In this document: positions 1 to 8,425 of the stretch, one piece after another
How positions within the stretch are numbered: position 1 is the stretch's first letter
Layout: every line of letters starts with the position of its first letter
Origin: Roseibium sediminis
GTDB taxonomy: Bacteria; Pseudomonadota; Alphaproteobacteria; Rhizobiales; Stappiaceae
DNA: 64,000 nt
Assembly: GCF_008711325.1 (NCBI RefSeq)
Contig: NZ_VXDB01000020.1
Span: 1 to 64,000 of the forward strand
Direction: 5' to 3'
Made by a program: the position numbers and the translations under genes
The notes under the pieces: generated by a model
Told to the model about the DNA's origin: nothing
The model's database searches: none
What the model saw: the letters and a program-made list of their open reading frames with translations, nothing else

Positions 1-119
1 GTCATCATCCAACCAGGATTTGAGCGAAAAAACCAGCGGGTTATTCAGCAGCCTGCTAAAGGATTCCAAAGCGTATTTCCGGCTTGCGCCCCTCACGAGG
101 CGCAGGTGCGAGCAGGCCT

Positions 120-383
120 CTATTGCTTGCGTTGCAGGTGACAGACCTTGGTCTTTGAGCCGTCTGCATTCTTGCGCCAGCTGCAACCTTGCTTGGCGGG
201 TTTGCCCTCATAGACGTGGTATTCACCGCGCTTCTTCTTGTTGAAGGTCTGGTTGGAGACGTCATGCTCGCCGATACGGACATTCTTGCCGAAGCGCACT
301 TCTGCGGAGGCGGGCAAACTGCCGATGATCACAAAAGCGGTAAGGCAAAGCGTTGCCAGCAGGCTTAAAGCGGTGCGGCTCAT
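120..383 (-). CDS. small secreted protein of unknown function
   Basis: An 87-residue protein with a clear Sec signal peptide: positive start (SRT), a hydrophobic core over residues 5-22 and a likely cleavage site after ASA near residue 27. The mature part of about 60 residues is basic and has two cysteines (QGC and KVC) that could form one disulfide bond. A good Shine-Dalgarno sequence (GGGAG) lies seven bases before the ATG, which supports this start. I do not recognise a family. It stands alone, with LtrA starting about 200 bases away on the other strand. A periplasmic or secreted location is inferred from the signal peptide only. Confidence 0.75.
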   Translation of the reverse strand: MSRTALSLLATLCLTAFVIIGSLPASAEVRFGKNVRIGEHDVSNQTFNKKKRGEYHVYEGKPAKQGCSWRKNADGSKTKVCHLQRKQ

Positions 384-531
384 TCAAAAACTCCCTGGTC
401 CAATTTTTAAATGAAAAGTCGATCAGTCAATGCGAAGCGTAACCATAGGTGAAAATATAACGCTGGGGAAGGTTTTGGTGGCGGATGTTGCCCTTGATCC
501 TGTCAGGGCGCGAACGCTTTTGAGGTGACGT

Positions 532-577
532 TTACGTAATATGGGTCTTGCAATTCCGATTTGTAAAAATTACGTAG
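532..577. promoter_or_regulatory. paired TTACGTAR motifs upstream of LtrA
   Basis: TTACGTAA (532-539) and TTACGTAG (570-577) lie in the intergenic space before LtrA. The second is part of a 13-mer, AAAAATTACGTAG, that recurs exactly at 47278-47290 before the YjgN operon and trkH. Similar words occur at 39539-39546 and 53643-53650, all between genes. A regulator binding site is inferred; the cognate factor is unknown. Confidence 0.3.
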
Positions 578-590
578 CGGCATTCGCTTC

Positions 591-1766
591 GTGAAACGAT
601 TGGACACCTTCATGCTGGACGGCCTTGCACTTCCTCCTCGAGACACGGACCAGGGGCACAGGGCTGCCACACAGCTGGAACTGCTGTTTGACCTTGTCAG
701 CGTGATCGCGATCGCCTCGGCTGCAGTCGGGCTGCATCATGGAATCGCCCATGCCCATTATGCCGAAGCGATCCTGAAGTTCTCCTTTGCCTTCTTCTCG
801 ATCTGCTGGGCGTGGATGAACTATTCCTGGTTTGCTTCGGCCTATGACAATGGCAGTGCCTTTTTCAAGATCAACACGCTGGTCATCATGTTCGGCTCTC
901 TTGTCTTTGCGGCCGGGCTGCCACGCTTTTTTGAAACCAACGACCTGACCCTCGGCTATATCGGCTACGGTATCATGCGGTTTGGCATGGTGATTTTCTG
1001 GCTTCTGGCAGCGCAGGGGCATCCCGAACGTCGCAAAACGGCGCTTCAATACGCCATAGGCATTTCAGCAGCCCAGGTTTACTGGGTACTGGTCATTGTA
1101 TTTGCTCATGAACTGGGAGCCATCTACGGCGGTCTTCTGTTTCTCGGCCTTCTTATCGAACTGAGCATTCCCTATTTTGCAGAGGCCGATCAGCGTACGC
1201 CCTGGCACAGGGAGCACATCATCGAGAGATACGGTCTGTTGAACATCATTGTGCTTGGGGAATTGCTGCTGGCGGCCTCATTGGCCATCGGACAAACCGC
1301 GGACCTTGACCACTTCAATCCGGCTTTCCTGACTGTCGGTGCAAGCGCATTTATCGTTTGCTGCTGCATGTGGTGGATCTATTTCATTGACATTGAGGCC
1401 CTCGATACGGACGTCAAGACGCGCACTTTTACATGGGGTTACGGTCATTTCCTGATATTCGGATCAGGAGCTGCAGTTGGTGCGGGATTTGCCGTTTTGG
1501 TGGATGTCATCGCGCACAAGGCGCACACGACAATGCATGTCGGCGTCATGGCGGTCGGCCTGCCGCTGGCACTCTATCTTCTTGCGGTCTGGCTCACACG
1601 TGACCGGTTCCGCCGCTCGGGTGCCCATGGTCTCGTGCTGCCGGTGGCGGCAGCAGTGGTTGCCGCACTTTCTCTTCTGGGTGGGAATCTGGTGCTGATC
1701 ACAGGTGCAATCGTGGTGACGACCATTGCCCATCACCTGACCCATCGCGAGGCCGCGCAAGGCTAA
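591..1766 (+). CDS. low temperature requirement A (LtrA) family membrane protein
   Basis: A polytopic membrane protein of 391 residues that fits the LtrA family. Near the N-terminus it has the family motif around residues 25-40 (RAATQLELLFDLVSVIAIA), followed by about ten hydrophobic segments. WHREHIIERYGLLNIIVLGE near residue 206 is also a family hallmark. LtrA was named from a cold-sensitive Listeria mutant and its biochemical role is not settled. The start used is GTG; an ATG seven codons further in (MLDGLALPP) is equally possible because neither has a strong ribosome site. Two TTACGTAR motifs lie upstream, at 532-539 and 570-577. It is monocistronic. Confidence 0.88.
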   Translation: MKRLDTFMLDGLALPPRDTDQGHRAATQLELLFDLVSVIAIASAAVGLHHGIAHAHYAEAILKFSFAFFSICWAWMNYSWFASAYDNGSAFFKINTLVIMFGSLVFAAGLPRFFETNDLTLGYIGYGIMRFGMVIFWLLAAQGHPERRKTALQYAIGISAAQVYWVLVIVFAHELGAIYGGLLFLGLLIELSIPYFAEADQRTPWHREHIIERYGLLNIIVLGELLLAASLAIGQTADLDHFNPAFLTVGASAFIVCCCMWWIYFIDIEALDTDVKTRTFTWGYGHFLIFGSGAAVGAGFAVLVDVIAHKAHTTMHVGVMAVGLPLALYLLAVWLTRDRFRRSGAHGLVLPVAAAVVAALSLLGGNLVLITGAIVVTTIAHHLTHREAAQG

Positions 1767-1845
1767 AGCGTTTCTAGGCGAAGTGGACACCGGTTCGCCG
1801 TTAGGAAACGCGATAAATCAAGTATTTAGAGCGCGTCGAGCGATT
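1766..1845. repeat. Rhizobiales-type intergenic palindromic repeat
   Basis: Directly after the LtrA stop codon comes a palindromic element with AGCGTTTC, then GGCGAAGTGGACACCGGTTC and GGAAACGCG, then an AT-rich spacer and TAGAGCG...CGATTCA. This matches the general form of a short mosaic repeat seen between genes in many Hyphomicrobiales genomes, recalled from general knowledge and not searched. I see no second copy in this window. It might act in transcript termination of the upstream gene. Confidence 0.5.
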
Positions 1846-1932
1846 CAGTAAAAACGAGACGTGCGCTGGTAAAATCGGAGGGCGGCAGAGATGTGTCAGC
1901 CCTCCGGTCCTTGGGGTGCTTGTTAAAGCGTC

Positions 1933-2715
1933 TCAGCTTGCGCTTGCGGCACTCACATAGCCACGAATGACCTTGGCCAGATGCTCCGGGCTGAACACGG
2001 GGGGGAGGATGGTCTGGAGACGACCGTCCGGGCCGATCAGGTACACAAGGCTGCCATGGGCATAGATCGGTTCGCCCTTTTCATCGCGGCCAACTTCGGA
2101 AATTTCCACCTGAAACAGCTTGCGAACTTTGGCCAGGTCTTCCGGTGACCCTGTCAGGCCGATCAGGTTCTTGTGCCATTTGGCGAGGTTCTTGCGCATG
2201 GCTTCTGGCGTATCGCGGGCCGGATCGACGCTGATCATGACCGTTTCTACCGAGCTGCCTTCCTGATCCAGCACCTCCATTGCGTTGGCAATGTCCGGCA
2301 GAACGGCGGAGCAGATGGCTTCACAGCTGGCGTAGCCGAAGAAGAGGGCATAGGTCTTGCCACGGAAGTCGTCCGCCGTGCGCCGCGTCCCGTTCTGATC
2401 AACGAGGTCAAATTCAGCGGTCAGGTCGATCGGGAACGGCGTCTGCGGTCCGGAGGCTGATGGGCCAGCGCCGAAATTCGGTGCGATCTCTGCCAGTTTG
2501 CTGCGGCGGTCCTGCATTTCGCTTTCGATGGCGTCGCGCGTCATTGCCGCCCGCTCGCGCTTCTGGTGAACTTCGCACGTGTCCAGCGCCAGAAGATGCT
2601 CAAGGGCCGCAACCGGGCCCTTGATGTCAGGTTCTGCCTGAATGACCGCAAGCGCCCAGCCGGTGCCGGATGCGGCACCGATCAGGAGAAACGCGATCAT
2701 CAGTGATCGGATCAT
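1933..2715 (-). CDS. SCO1/SenC family thioredoxin-fold copper chaperone-like protein
   Basis: A 260-residue exported protein with an N-terminal signal or anchor (residues 1-22), a linker with an extra cysteine (DTCEVH) and a C-terminal SCO1/SenC domain from about residue 95. The metal-binding signature is present: CEAIC (CxxxC) after FFGYAS, and a downstream histidine in IYAHGSLVYLIGPDG. SCO proteins deliver copper to, or act as thiol reductases for, the CuA site of cytochrome oxidase. It is the last gene of a three-gene operon, and its ATG overlaps the stop codon of the gene before it by four bases. No oxidase subunits lie nearby, so the client is unknown; the two preceding cysteine-rich proteins may share its task. 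Confidence 0.87.
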   Translation of the reverse strand: MIRSLMIAFLLIGAASGTGWALAVIQAEPDIKGPVAALEHLLALDTCEVHQKRERAAMTRDAIESEMQDRRSKLAEIAPNFGAGPSASGPQTPFPIDLTAEFDLVDQNGTRRTADDFRGKTYALFFGYASCEAICSAVLPDIANAMEVLDQEGSSVETVMISVDPARDTPEAMRKNLAKWHKNLIGLTGSPEDLAKVRKLFQVEISEVGRDEKGEPIYAHGSLVYLIGPDGRLQTILPPVFSPEHLAKVIRGYVSAASAS

Positions 2716-3302
2716 TGGTTTTCCTCAAGCCAAGCCTTGTCGGCGTCGAGGCCAAGACCAAAATAGCCGTTCTTTTCGATCTCGGCCTTCACGTTCGGGT
2801 CGCGCTTGAACCACGGGCCCTTGCCCTTGGCTTCCGGATACCGTTCGGCCCACTGCTTGGTGTAGAGATTGGTCTTCAGCCACTCTTCAGAGCCAACCGC
2901 ACGGATGAGCTGAACCTGATAGACCTTTGCGCCGATGCCCGGTGTCAGGTCCGGATCGCCGACCAGAAGACCATCCACTTCCACGTCCTGATTGCAGAAC
3001 TCGGACAGGCGATAGTTGGCTGCGGTGAAATTCGGAGCGCCGCTCTTGTTCACCAGCAGCATCTTGTTGTCGTCCTTACGGATGACGGCCATCGGGCGTT
3101 CACCTGCGCCGCAATCTGCCGGGCAGTCGCCGGTCAATGCGCACAGCGCGTCGGTGACCTTGGCTTCAAAGCGGGCCTTTTCCTCGCCGAACAGGCTCCA
3201 GCTCTTGGCTTCACTGTTGGCGGAATAGGGACCTTCTCCGTCCTGAGCGAGGGCCGGGGCGGCAAGGGCGCTGAAGGCGAGAAGCAAAGCAATGCGTTTC
3301 AT
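2712..3302 (-). CDS. periplasmic cysteine-rich protein, middle gene of the SCO1 operon
   Basis: A 196-residue protein with a textbook signal peptide (KRIALLLAFSALAAPALA, cleavage before QDGEG). The mature domain has cysteines in the pattern ALCALTGDCPADCG plus one later (EFC). I do not recognise a named family. It loosely resembles the first gene of the operon: each has a short beta-strand-like lead, clustered cysteines and then a small GxP region followed by a K/D-rich hairpin. A strong ribosome site (AAGGAG) seven to eight bases before the ATG supports the start, and this site overlaps the end of the preceding gene. The four-base stop/start overlap with the SCO1 gene suggests coupled translation. 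A role in copper or redox handling is inference from context. Confidence 0.8.
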   Translation of the reverse strand: MKRIALLLAFSALAAPALAQDGEGPYSANSEAKSWSLFGEEKARFEAKVTDALCALTGDCPADCGAGERPMAVIRKDDNKMLLVNKSGAPNFTAANYRLSEFCNQDVEVDGLLVGDPDLTPGIGAKVYQVQLIRAVGSEEWLKTNLYTKQWAERYPEAKGKGPWFKRDPNVKAEIEKNGYFGLGLDADKAWLEENQ

Positions 3303-3314
3303 CAGATTTGCTCC

Positions 3315-3761
3315 TTATTGGCCGGGCTGCGCGAAGGGCGGCACAAAACCGTAGTCTTCGTGATTGTGGAGGGTGATGCCCTCGTCGGACGAGACTTCCT
3401 CAACCAGAATATAGTCGATCCCGTCACGCTCGTAGTGGATGCCGTCGGCAACAAGCTGGTGGCTTTGGACGGAGAGCATCGTCTTGCCGTCGGCGACCTT
3501 GTCGTTATTCGCCCATTTCAGCACCATGTAGATCTTGCCTTCCTCGGTCAGAAGGCCGACCGGAATGCCGCCTGCTGCACACCAGAGCGCGCAGGTATGG
3601 TGTGCCGACCCTGTCACGGCATCCGGACCGCCCATGACGCCGGAATAGTAGCACCAGCTGTCGATGACCTCTCCGGTGACTGTCACACGCTCACCGTTGG
3701 CCGCCAGTCCGGGAAATGCAGACAGGGCGAGAGCTCCTGCCGCCAATAACGTTCTCAACAC
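3315..3761 (-). CDS. periplasmic Cys/His-rich protein, first gene of the SCO1 operon
   Basis: I place the start at GTG because GGAGG lies seven bases upstream; an ATG seven codons earlier would put that ribosome site inside the gene. The product is 148 residues: signal peptide (cleavage after GLAA), then GEVIDSWCYYSG, then a striking HHTCALWCAAGGIPVGLL motif with CxxxC and two histidines, and later DGKTMLSV and NHEDYG. The motif recalls a family of small exported proteins with C-A-x-x-C-A-x-G-G-I-P-V, whose function I do not know. The histidine/cysteine cluster could bind metal. It leads a tight operon with a second cysteine-rich protein (12-base gap) and SCO1. Confidence 0.78.
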   Translation of the reverse strand: MLRTLLAAGALALSAFPGLAANGERVTVTGEVIDSWCYYSGVMGGPDAVTGSAHHTCALWCAAGGIPVGLLTEEGKIYMVLKWANNDKVADGKTMLSVQSHQLVADGIHYERDGIDYILVEEVSSDEGITLHNHEDYGFVPPFAQPGQ

Positions 3762-3894
3762 GTTTCCACCTCCAAATGGCAATATTGTCGATACTATCGC
3801 TGAGGCAGGTGAGAATAAAAACCCGTATTTGAAACAATACCTTTCACAAAGTTGTCAACGAACTCCGTGAAAGCATGGCGGGCCTCTTGAGCAA

Positions 3895-3925
3895 CAAAAA
3901 AGGTCGCCAGTGGCGACCTTTTCAG
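3895..3925. terminator. intrinsic terminator, possibly bidirectional
   Basis: A seven-base perfect stem, GGTCGCC/GGCGACC (3902-3908 and 3912-3918) with loop AGT, is flanked by A5 on one side and T4 on the other. It follows the stop codon of the RBBP9-type hydrolase on the minus strand and is suited to end that transcript. Confidence 0.8.
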
Positions 3926-3931
3926 ATTTCG

Positions 3932-4486
3932 TCAGCCGAGCTTGTTCATGAACCCGGCAAAGGACATCATGCCCTCCGGCCATGGACCATGGCCGGAATC
4001 GATGTTGATGTGCCCGACTTGCCCGGCATCCTGAAGGGTTGCTCCCCACGAGCGTGCAAAATGTTCCGCGCGCTTGAAGTCACAGTAGGGATCGTTCTGG
4101 CTTGCGACCACATGGGTTCTGAACGGGAGCGGGCTGAGCGGGATCGGCTTGAACGCTCCGCCATCAAATTCTGCCACCAATCCGTCGCGATCCCAATCGG
4201 ACGGCGCGACCAGATAGGCGCCGCGAACCTTGTCCTTCAGCCTGTCGCCCGCGTGAGCGATCAGAATACAGCCAAGGGAGTGGCCGACCAGAACCACGGG
4301 CCGAGTGGTCTTTGCCAACCGCGCAAGCAGGGTGTCTTCCCATTCTTGCCTTTCAGGCTTGAAATAGTCCTTCTGCTCCACGATCCAGGCATTGGCCATC
4401 TTCGCCTGCCATCGCTGCATCCAGTGATCAGGCGGCGTTTCGCCGTAGCCGGGAACGAGAAGAATGTCCGTGTCTGCGATTTTCAT
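3932..4486 (-). CDS. RBBP9/YdeN family alpha/beta serine hydrolase
   Basis: A 184-residue cytosolic hydrolase of the small RBBP9/YdeN family (DUF1234). Visible hallmarks are VPGYGETPPDHWMQRW near residue 12, the nucleophile elbow GHSLGC near residue 84, an acidic residue in SQNDPYC and a C-terminal histidine in NIDSGHGPWPEG. Length and order of motifs match the family well. The substrate is unknown; family members hydrolyse small esters. It is monocistronic, with a clear terminator just beyond its stop codon. Confidence 0.87.
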   Translation of the reverse strand: MKIADTDILLVPGYGETPPDHWMQRWQAKMANAWIVEQKDYFKPERQEWEDTLLARLAKTTRPVVLVGHSLGCILIAHAGDRLKDKVRGAYLVAPSDWDRDGLVAEFDGGAFKPIPLSPLPFRTHVVASQNDPYCDFKRAEHFARSWGATLQDAGQVGHINIDSGHGPWPEGMMSFAGFMNKLG

Positions 4487-4568
4487 CGACCAGCTTTCAT
4501 TGTTTTCAAAGTCAGCTATGTGAGGCGACAGCTTCAGAAATTCAAGTGTTTACAATGCCAAGAGGCGA

Positions 4569-5318
4569 CTACGAAAGGGGACCAAAAAAACCATGCCTGA
4601 GTGAATGAGCCCAAGTTGGTCGACCATTTAGCTCGGCTTGTTGCGCTGCCTTTTCCCAATCATAGGTCACGACTTTTTCGTAAAAGAACCAGCCGATATG
4701 CGTTTCCTGCATGATCGCATATCGTGCATGCGGGCTGCCGATCTCCATCTTGTGCCAAAGAGGCTGGTCATCGTCATAAGCAGGCAAACCGATGCTTCCC
4801 GGATTGACGATTGTCTGGCCGGTGCAGGTCAGCCGAATGACCCGGGGAATGTGGGTATGGCCGCAGCAGATGAGGGGTGAGCGTTCGCCTTCAAGCGCGG
4901 CTGCAATTGTTGCTTCATCCGCCAAAAAGGCTTTAGAGCCTTCGACCTGTTCTGTCAGGTATTTGTTGTCACGAGTTGGTGTGCCATGACAGAGGAAAAT
5001 CTCTTCAGAAAACCGGATAGTCGGTTGCAGGGATGCGAGCCATTGTTTGCTTGTTTCTGAAAGCCGCCGAATGGAGAAACCGTCGGTGGTGGTTTCAGGC
5101 GAACTTAGTGCGTTCAGAACCTGCCTGTCATGGTTGCCTCGAACCGTCGGCCACTCTTGCTCCATGAGCAGTTGCGCAGTCTCCTCCGGCCACAGCGGAC
5201 CAGATACGCAATCGCCAAGATTGACGACAACATCCGTCGCCTCCGACTTCAAATCGGCAAGCACAGCCTCAAGAGCTGGCAAGTTGCCATGAATGTCAGA
5301 GACGACGGCGATTTTCAT
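4569..5318 (-). CDS. metallophosphoesterase (YfcE-like calcineurin superfamily)
   Basis: A 249-residue calcineurin-like phosphoesterase. The five metal-binding blocks can be read in order: SDIHGN (residues 8-13), GDCVSGP, GNHD, then CHGTP and GHTHIP. Family members cleave phosphomono- or diesters with two metal ions, and the substrate cannot be told from sequence. It follows purB by 12 bases on the same strand, so the two are probably cotranscribed. The C-terminal part (HSLRHGFFGPLS) falls near a region without genes on either strand. Confidence 0.87.
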   Translation of the reverse strand: MKIAVVSDIHGNLPALEAVLADLKSEATDVVVNLGDCVSGPLWPEETAQLLMEQEWPTVRGNHDRQVLNALSSPETTTDGFSIRRLSETSKQWLASLQPTIRFSEEIFLCHGTPTRDNKYLTEQVEGSKAFLADEATIAAALEGERSPLICCGHTHIPRVIRLTCTGQTIVNPGSIGLPAYDDDQPLWHKMEIGSPHARYAIMQETHIGWFFYEKVVTYDWEKAAQQAELNGRPTWAHSLRHGFFGPLS

Positions 5319-5330
5319 GAGTGCAGGTCC

Positions 5331-6659
5331 TTAGCCTTCCCCGAACACCCGCTTGAAGATCGTGTCGACATTCTTGGTGTGGTAGCCAAGGTCGAACCGG
5401 TCGCGGATTTCCTCTTCGGAAAGATACTTGCGCACGTCCTCATCCGCCAGCAGTTCGGTCAGGAAGTCGACCTTGGCGTCGCCGGAGACCTGATAGCTGT
5501 CCCAGACCTTCATGGCGTTGCGCTGAACGAGGCGGTAGGCGTCTTCACGGGAAGACCCGGCCTGTGTGAGCGCCAGCAGGATGCGCTGGGAATGAACGAG
5601 ACCGCCGAGGCGATCCATGTTGCCGACCATGCGCTCCGGATAGACCATCAGCTTGTCGATAACATTGGTCAGACGGACGAGGGCGAAGTCGAGGGTGACG
5701 GTGGTGTCCGGACCGATCATGCGCTCAACGGAGGAGTGGGAGATGTCCCGCTCGTGCCACAGGGCGACATTTTCCATGGCCGGAACGGTGGACATGCGTA
5801 CCAGACGTGCCAGACCGGTCAGGTTTTCCGTCAGCACCGGGTTGCGCTTGTGCGGCATTGCCGACGAGCCCTTCTGGCCCTTGGAGAAGAATTCCTCGGC
5901 TTCCAGAACTTCAGTGCGCTGCAGGTGACGGATTTCCGTTGCCAGACGCTCGATGGACGAAGCGATGACGCCGAGCGTTGCGAAATACATGGCATGCCGG
6001 TCACGCGGGATGACCTGAGTGGAGACCGGCTCGGCCTGCAGGCCCATCGCCTTGGCGACATGTTCTTCAACGCGCGGATCGATGTTCGCGAAGGTGCCGA
6101 CAGCGCCGGAAATGGCACACGTGGCGATTTCCTCGCGGGCATTGACGAGGCGGGTGCGGCAGCGGTCAAACTCGGCATAGGCCTGTGCCATCTTCAGGCC
6201 GAAGGTGACCGGCTCGGCGTGGATGCCGTGGGAGCGGCCGATGGTGACCGTGTCCTTGTGTTCAAAGGCGCGGCGCTTGATGGCAGCCAGCAGGTCGTCC
6301 ATGTCCTTCAAAAGAAGGTCGGTTGCCTTGACCAGCTGCACGTTGAAGCACGTGTCCAGCACGTCGGACGAGGTCATGCCCTGGTGGACGAAACGGGCAT
6401 CAGGGCCAACGATTTCCGCCAGATGGGTCAGGAAGGCGATGACGTCGTGCTTGGTCTCGCGCTCGATCTCGTCGATGCGGTCGATGTCAAAGGTGGCCGC
6501 GCCGCCCTTTTCCCAAATGGTCTTTGCCGCGTCCTTTGGAATGACGCCGAGGTCTGCGAGCGCGTCACAGGCATGCGCCTCGATTTCAAACCAGATGCGG
6601 AACTTGGATTCAGGGGACCAAATGGCGACCATGTCAGGCCGCGAATAGCGCGGGATCAT
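5331..6659 (-). CDS. purB: adenylosuccinate lyase
   Basis: A 442-residue PurB of the fumarase/aspartase superfamily. It makes AICAR from SAICAR and AMP from adenylosuccinate in purine synthesis. The superfamily signature GSSAMPHKRNP (near residue 265) carries the flexible catalytic loop, and TSSDV and GRSHGIHAEP (catalytic histidine) occur upstream in the right order. The N-terminus MIPRYSRPDMVAIWSPESKF is typical of alphaproteobacterial PurB. A ribosome site (GAGG) precedes the ATG. A metallophosphoesterase gene follows directly. Confidence 0.96.
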   Translation of the reverse strand: MIPRYSRPDMVAIWSPESKFRIWFEIEAHACDALADLGVIPKDAAKTIWEKGGAATFDIDRIDEIERETKHDVIAFLTHLAEIVGPDARFVHQGMTSSDVLDTCFNVQLVKATDLLLKDMDDLLAAIKRRAFEHKDTVTIGRSHGIHAEPVTFGLKMAQAYAEFDRCRTRLVNAREEIATCAISGAVGTFANIDPRVEEHVAKAMGLQAEPVSTQVIPRDRHAMYFATLGVIASSIERLATEIRHLQRTEVLEAEEFFSKGQKGSSAMPHKRNPVLTENLTGLARLVRMSTVPAMENVALWHERDISHSSVERMIGPDTTVTLDFALVRLTNVIDKLMVYPERMVGNMDRLGGLVHSQRILLALTQAGSSREDAYRLVQRNAMKVWDSYQVSGDAKVDFLTELLADEDVRKYLSEEEIRDRFDLGYHTKNVDTIFKRVFGEG

Positions 6660-6760
6660 CAGCTATCCTCTAGCTCGGGAGAAGGTGGGTGCGGCATAGC
6701 AGACGATGTGCCGGACCTCAACATGTCAGGCCTAGTGAATTGGTCGTCTGATGGCTAATC

Positions 6761-7213
6761 TCAGCGATTATCGCGGTTTGCATCCAGATAGGACCGGATT
6801 TCGGCGAGCTTCGGCAGGAGGTCGATGATGCTTTCCAGCGGGATTTGCTGCTGCAGTTTGGCAATGTCCGGGGCAAGGGCCAATATCGCGGCATCGCGCA
6901 ACTGCCTGCCGTCCTCGGTCAGCCAGACGCATTTGCTGCGTCCGTCCTCCGGGTTTGGTGAGAGCGTCACCAGTTTGCGCCGTTCAAGACCGCCAAGCGT
7001 GTGGGTCATGGTTGTCTTGGGAACCTGAAAGGCATGCGCGAGGGCAAGTGGCGTTTGCCCGTCCTTTACCCGGATCAGGTGATTGAGCACGCCGAAATGA
7101 GCAGCTGTCAGCCCGTCCGGCAAACGGGCTTCCAGCAGCGTGCGACTCAATTGCTCTATGATGCCGATCTCGTTGAAAAAGCCGAAATAGGCAGCAAGCG
7201 TCTCGTTATGCAT
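6761..7213 (-). CDS. MarR family transcriptional regulator
   Basis: A 150-residue winged-helix repressor-like protein of the MarR type: helix-rich N-terminus, then a DNA-binding core near residues 50-95 (TPLALAHAFQVPKTTMTHTLGGLERRKLVTLSPNPEDGRSK) with the DGR wing. It lies downstream of the nitroreductase-like gene and its start overlaps that gene's stop by eight bases, so the two are translationally coupled. Two palindromic 18-base sites in front of the operon look like its own operators. Redox or xenobiotic sensing is a guess from its partner. Confidence is high for the family and lower for the role. Confidence 0.9.
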   Translation of the reverse strand: MHNETLAAYFGFFNEIGIIEQLSRTLLEARLPDGLTAAHFGVLNHLIRVKDGQTPLALAHAFQVPKTTMTHTLGGLERRKLVTLSPNPEDGRSKCVWLTEDGRQLRDAAILALAPDIAKLQQQIPLESIIDLLPKLAEIRSYLDANRDNR

Positions 7214-8312
7214 TCACAATCCGGGTTTCCAATGGCCAACGCGGGGAGGGTGCCCTTTGCGGACCATAGCCCAGCCGCCCGAGCATTTGCACCGTGTGGC
7301 CGGGTTCGGTAAGCAGTTCATGCACGGCTTTGTAATGGTCGGCCATTTCGGGATATTCCTGCAAGGCTTGGCTCACCGGGTGAAGGGCAAGGCCCAGCTC
7401 GGTTGTCGTCAGGTTCAGCCGGATCCAGCGACGACCTGCCTCGATTTGATCTTGCCGTGTATTTCCTTTTGTAGTGACCACGGCATAGGCGGGTGTGTTT
7501 TCGTGAATCTCGTGATAGATGCGCATGCCTTCCTGAAAGGCGCTGGATGTTGTGTCCAGCTGCGCTTCCCGCGTCAGCATGCCAACCAACATCAGGCTTT
7601 CCAGAAAAGGGCCGCCAAGATCGATTCCGTCGGGATTGGCATTGATTTCCGCCTTTCCCATGCGCATCAGATCCACGCTCTCCTTGAGGGTGTTCGGGGT
7701 CTGCATCTCGACCTCGTGAGCGGCCCAAGCCAGTTTTTTAACAGCGGAAACCTGCTGTTCCTCGGTTATCACCCTCGCAAGGGAGCTCAGGGCCGCAATC
7801 TTGTCGGCAGGAACCGGTGTTGACGCGAAGGGCTCCTTGCAGGTCCGGCGATGCATGATCTGGGCAAAGAGCGGATCGGCTTCCGCTCCCTTCGAGAATT
7901 TGGCGACCGACACCGGTCCCGTTTCCCCTTGGGGGTAAAGGTTCAGATCTACCCTGTAACCGTCCTGAGCGGCCGCAATGATCATGAGTTCCAGAAAACA
8001 ACCAAGGCCGATGGTCAGCTGGCGGTGATAGGGATCGGTATGCGGCAGGTCACGTGTCGTGTCGCGGTAAAGGATCACTGTGTCCGGTGTGTTCAGATCC
8101 ACCAGCCAGGGCTGGCGGTTATGCGGGTTGGGGGCGAGGATCGCGTAGGACAGGGCTTTGCGTCGCGGCTCTGTTTCGGCTCCGGCCTGATCCCACGGTG
8201 CAAGAGCAGTCTTGGGCGTTCGGGTGGCGGTAAAGGATCCGATGCCTGCACCGGCTGCCAAAATGGCTCCACCACCGAGGACAAACAACATCTTGCGTCT
8301 GGAAAGAGACAT
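7206..8312 (-). CDS. exported nitroreductase-family (Acg-like) protein with Tat signal
   Basis: A 368-residue protein starting at MSLSRRKMLF. I choose this ATG rather than one four codons earlier because GGAG sits six bases before it. SRRKMLFVLGGGAILAAG is a twin-arginine signal. The rest resembles Acg-like nitroreductases, with PHNRQPW near residue 64 as in flavin-binding members and HRRTCKEPF further on. Such proteins bind FMN, and many lack a known substrate; some may sequester the flavin. It is the first gene of an operon with a MarR regulator, and the operon start carries a double operator. Its periplasmic placement is inferred from the Tat motif. Confidence 0.82.
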   Translation of the reverse strand: MSLSRRKMLFVLGGGAILAAGAGIGSFTATRTPKTALAPWDQAGAETEPRRKALSYAILAPNPHNRQPWLVDLNTPDTVILYRDTTRDLPHTDPYHRQLTIGLGCFLELMIIAAAQDGYRVDLNLYPQGETGPVSVAKFSKGAEADPLFAQIMHRRTCKEPFASTPVPADKIAALSSLARVITEEQQVSAVKKLAWAAHEVEMQTPNTLKESVDLMRMGKAEINANPDGIDLGGPFLESLMLVGMLTREAQLDTTSSAFQEGMRIYHEIHENTPAYAVVTTKGNTRQDQIEAGRRWIRLNLTTTELGLALHPVSQALQEYPEMADHYKAVHELLTEPGHTVQMLGRLGYGPQRAPSPRWPLETRIVNA

Positions 8313-8324
8313 CTGAAACTCCAT

Positions 8325-8362
8325 TAGTGCGATTTCGAACTAAATAGTGCGACATCGTACTA
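8325..8362. promoter_or_regulatory. tandem MarR-type operators
   Basis: Two imperfect palindromes, TAGTGCGATTTCGAACTA (8325-8342) and TAGTGCGACATCGTACTA (8345-8362), are spaced exactly 20 bases apart and so lie on the same face of the helix. They end a few bases before the ribosome site of the nitroreductase/MarR operon. Length, symmetry and position fit operators for the MarR protein encoded second in the operon, which implies autoregulation. Binding itself is inferred. Confidence 0.75.
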
Positions 8363-8425
8363 AATGCAAGAGTGAACTTTCCATAGACCTGATCGGGACC
8401 CCGGACGTCGTTTAATCTCAAAATG

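Noticed and set aside
3853-3858. TTGACA on the minus strand as a -35 box for the SCO1 operon
   Set aside because: No matching -10 element occurs at 16-18 bases spacing, so the promoter call would rest on one hexamer only.
5130-6758. A 542-codon open frame opposite purB
   Set aside because: Antisense to a well-supported housekeeping gene, no domain.
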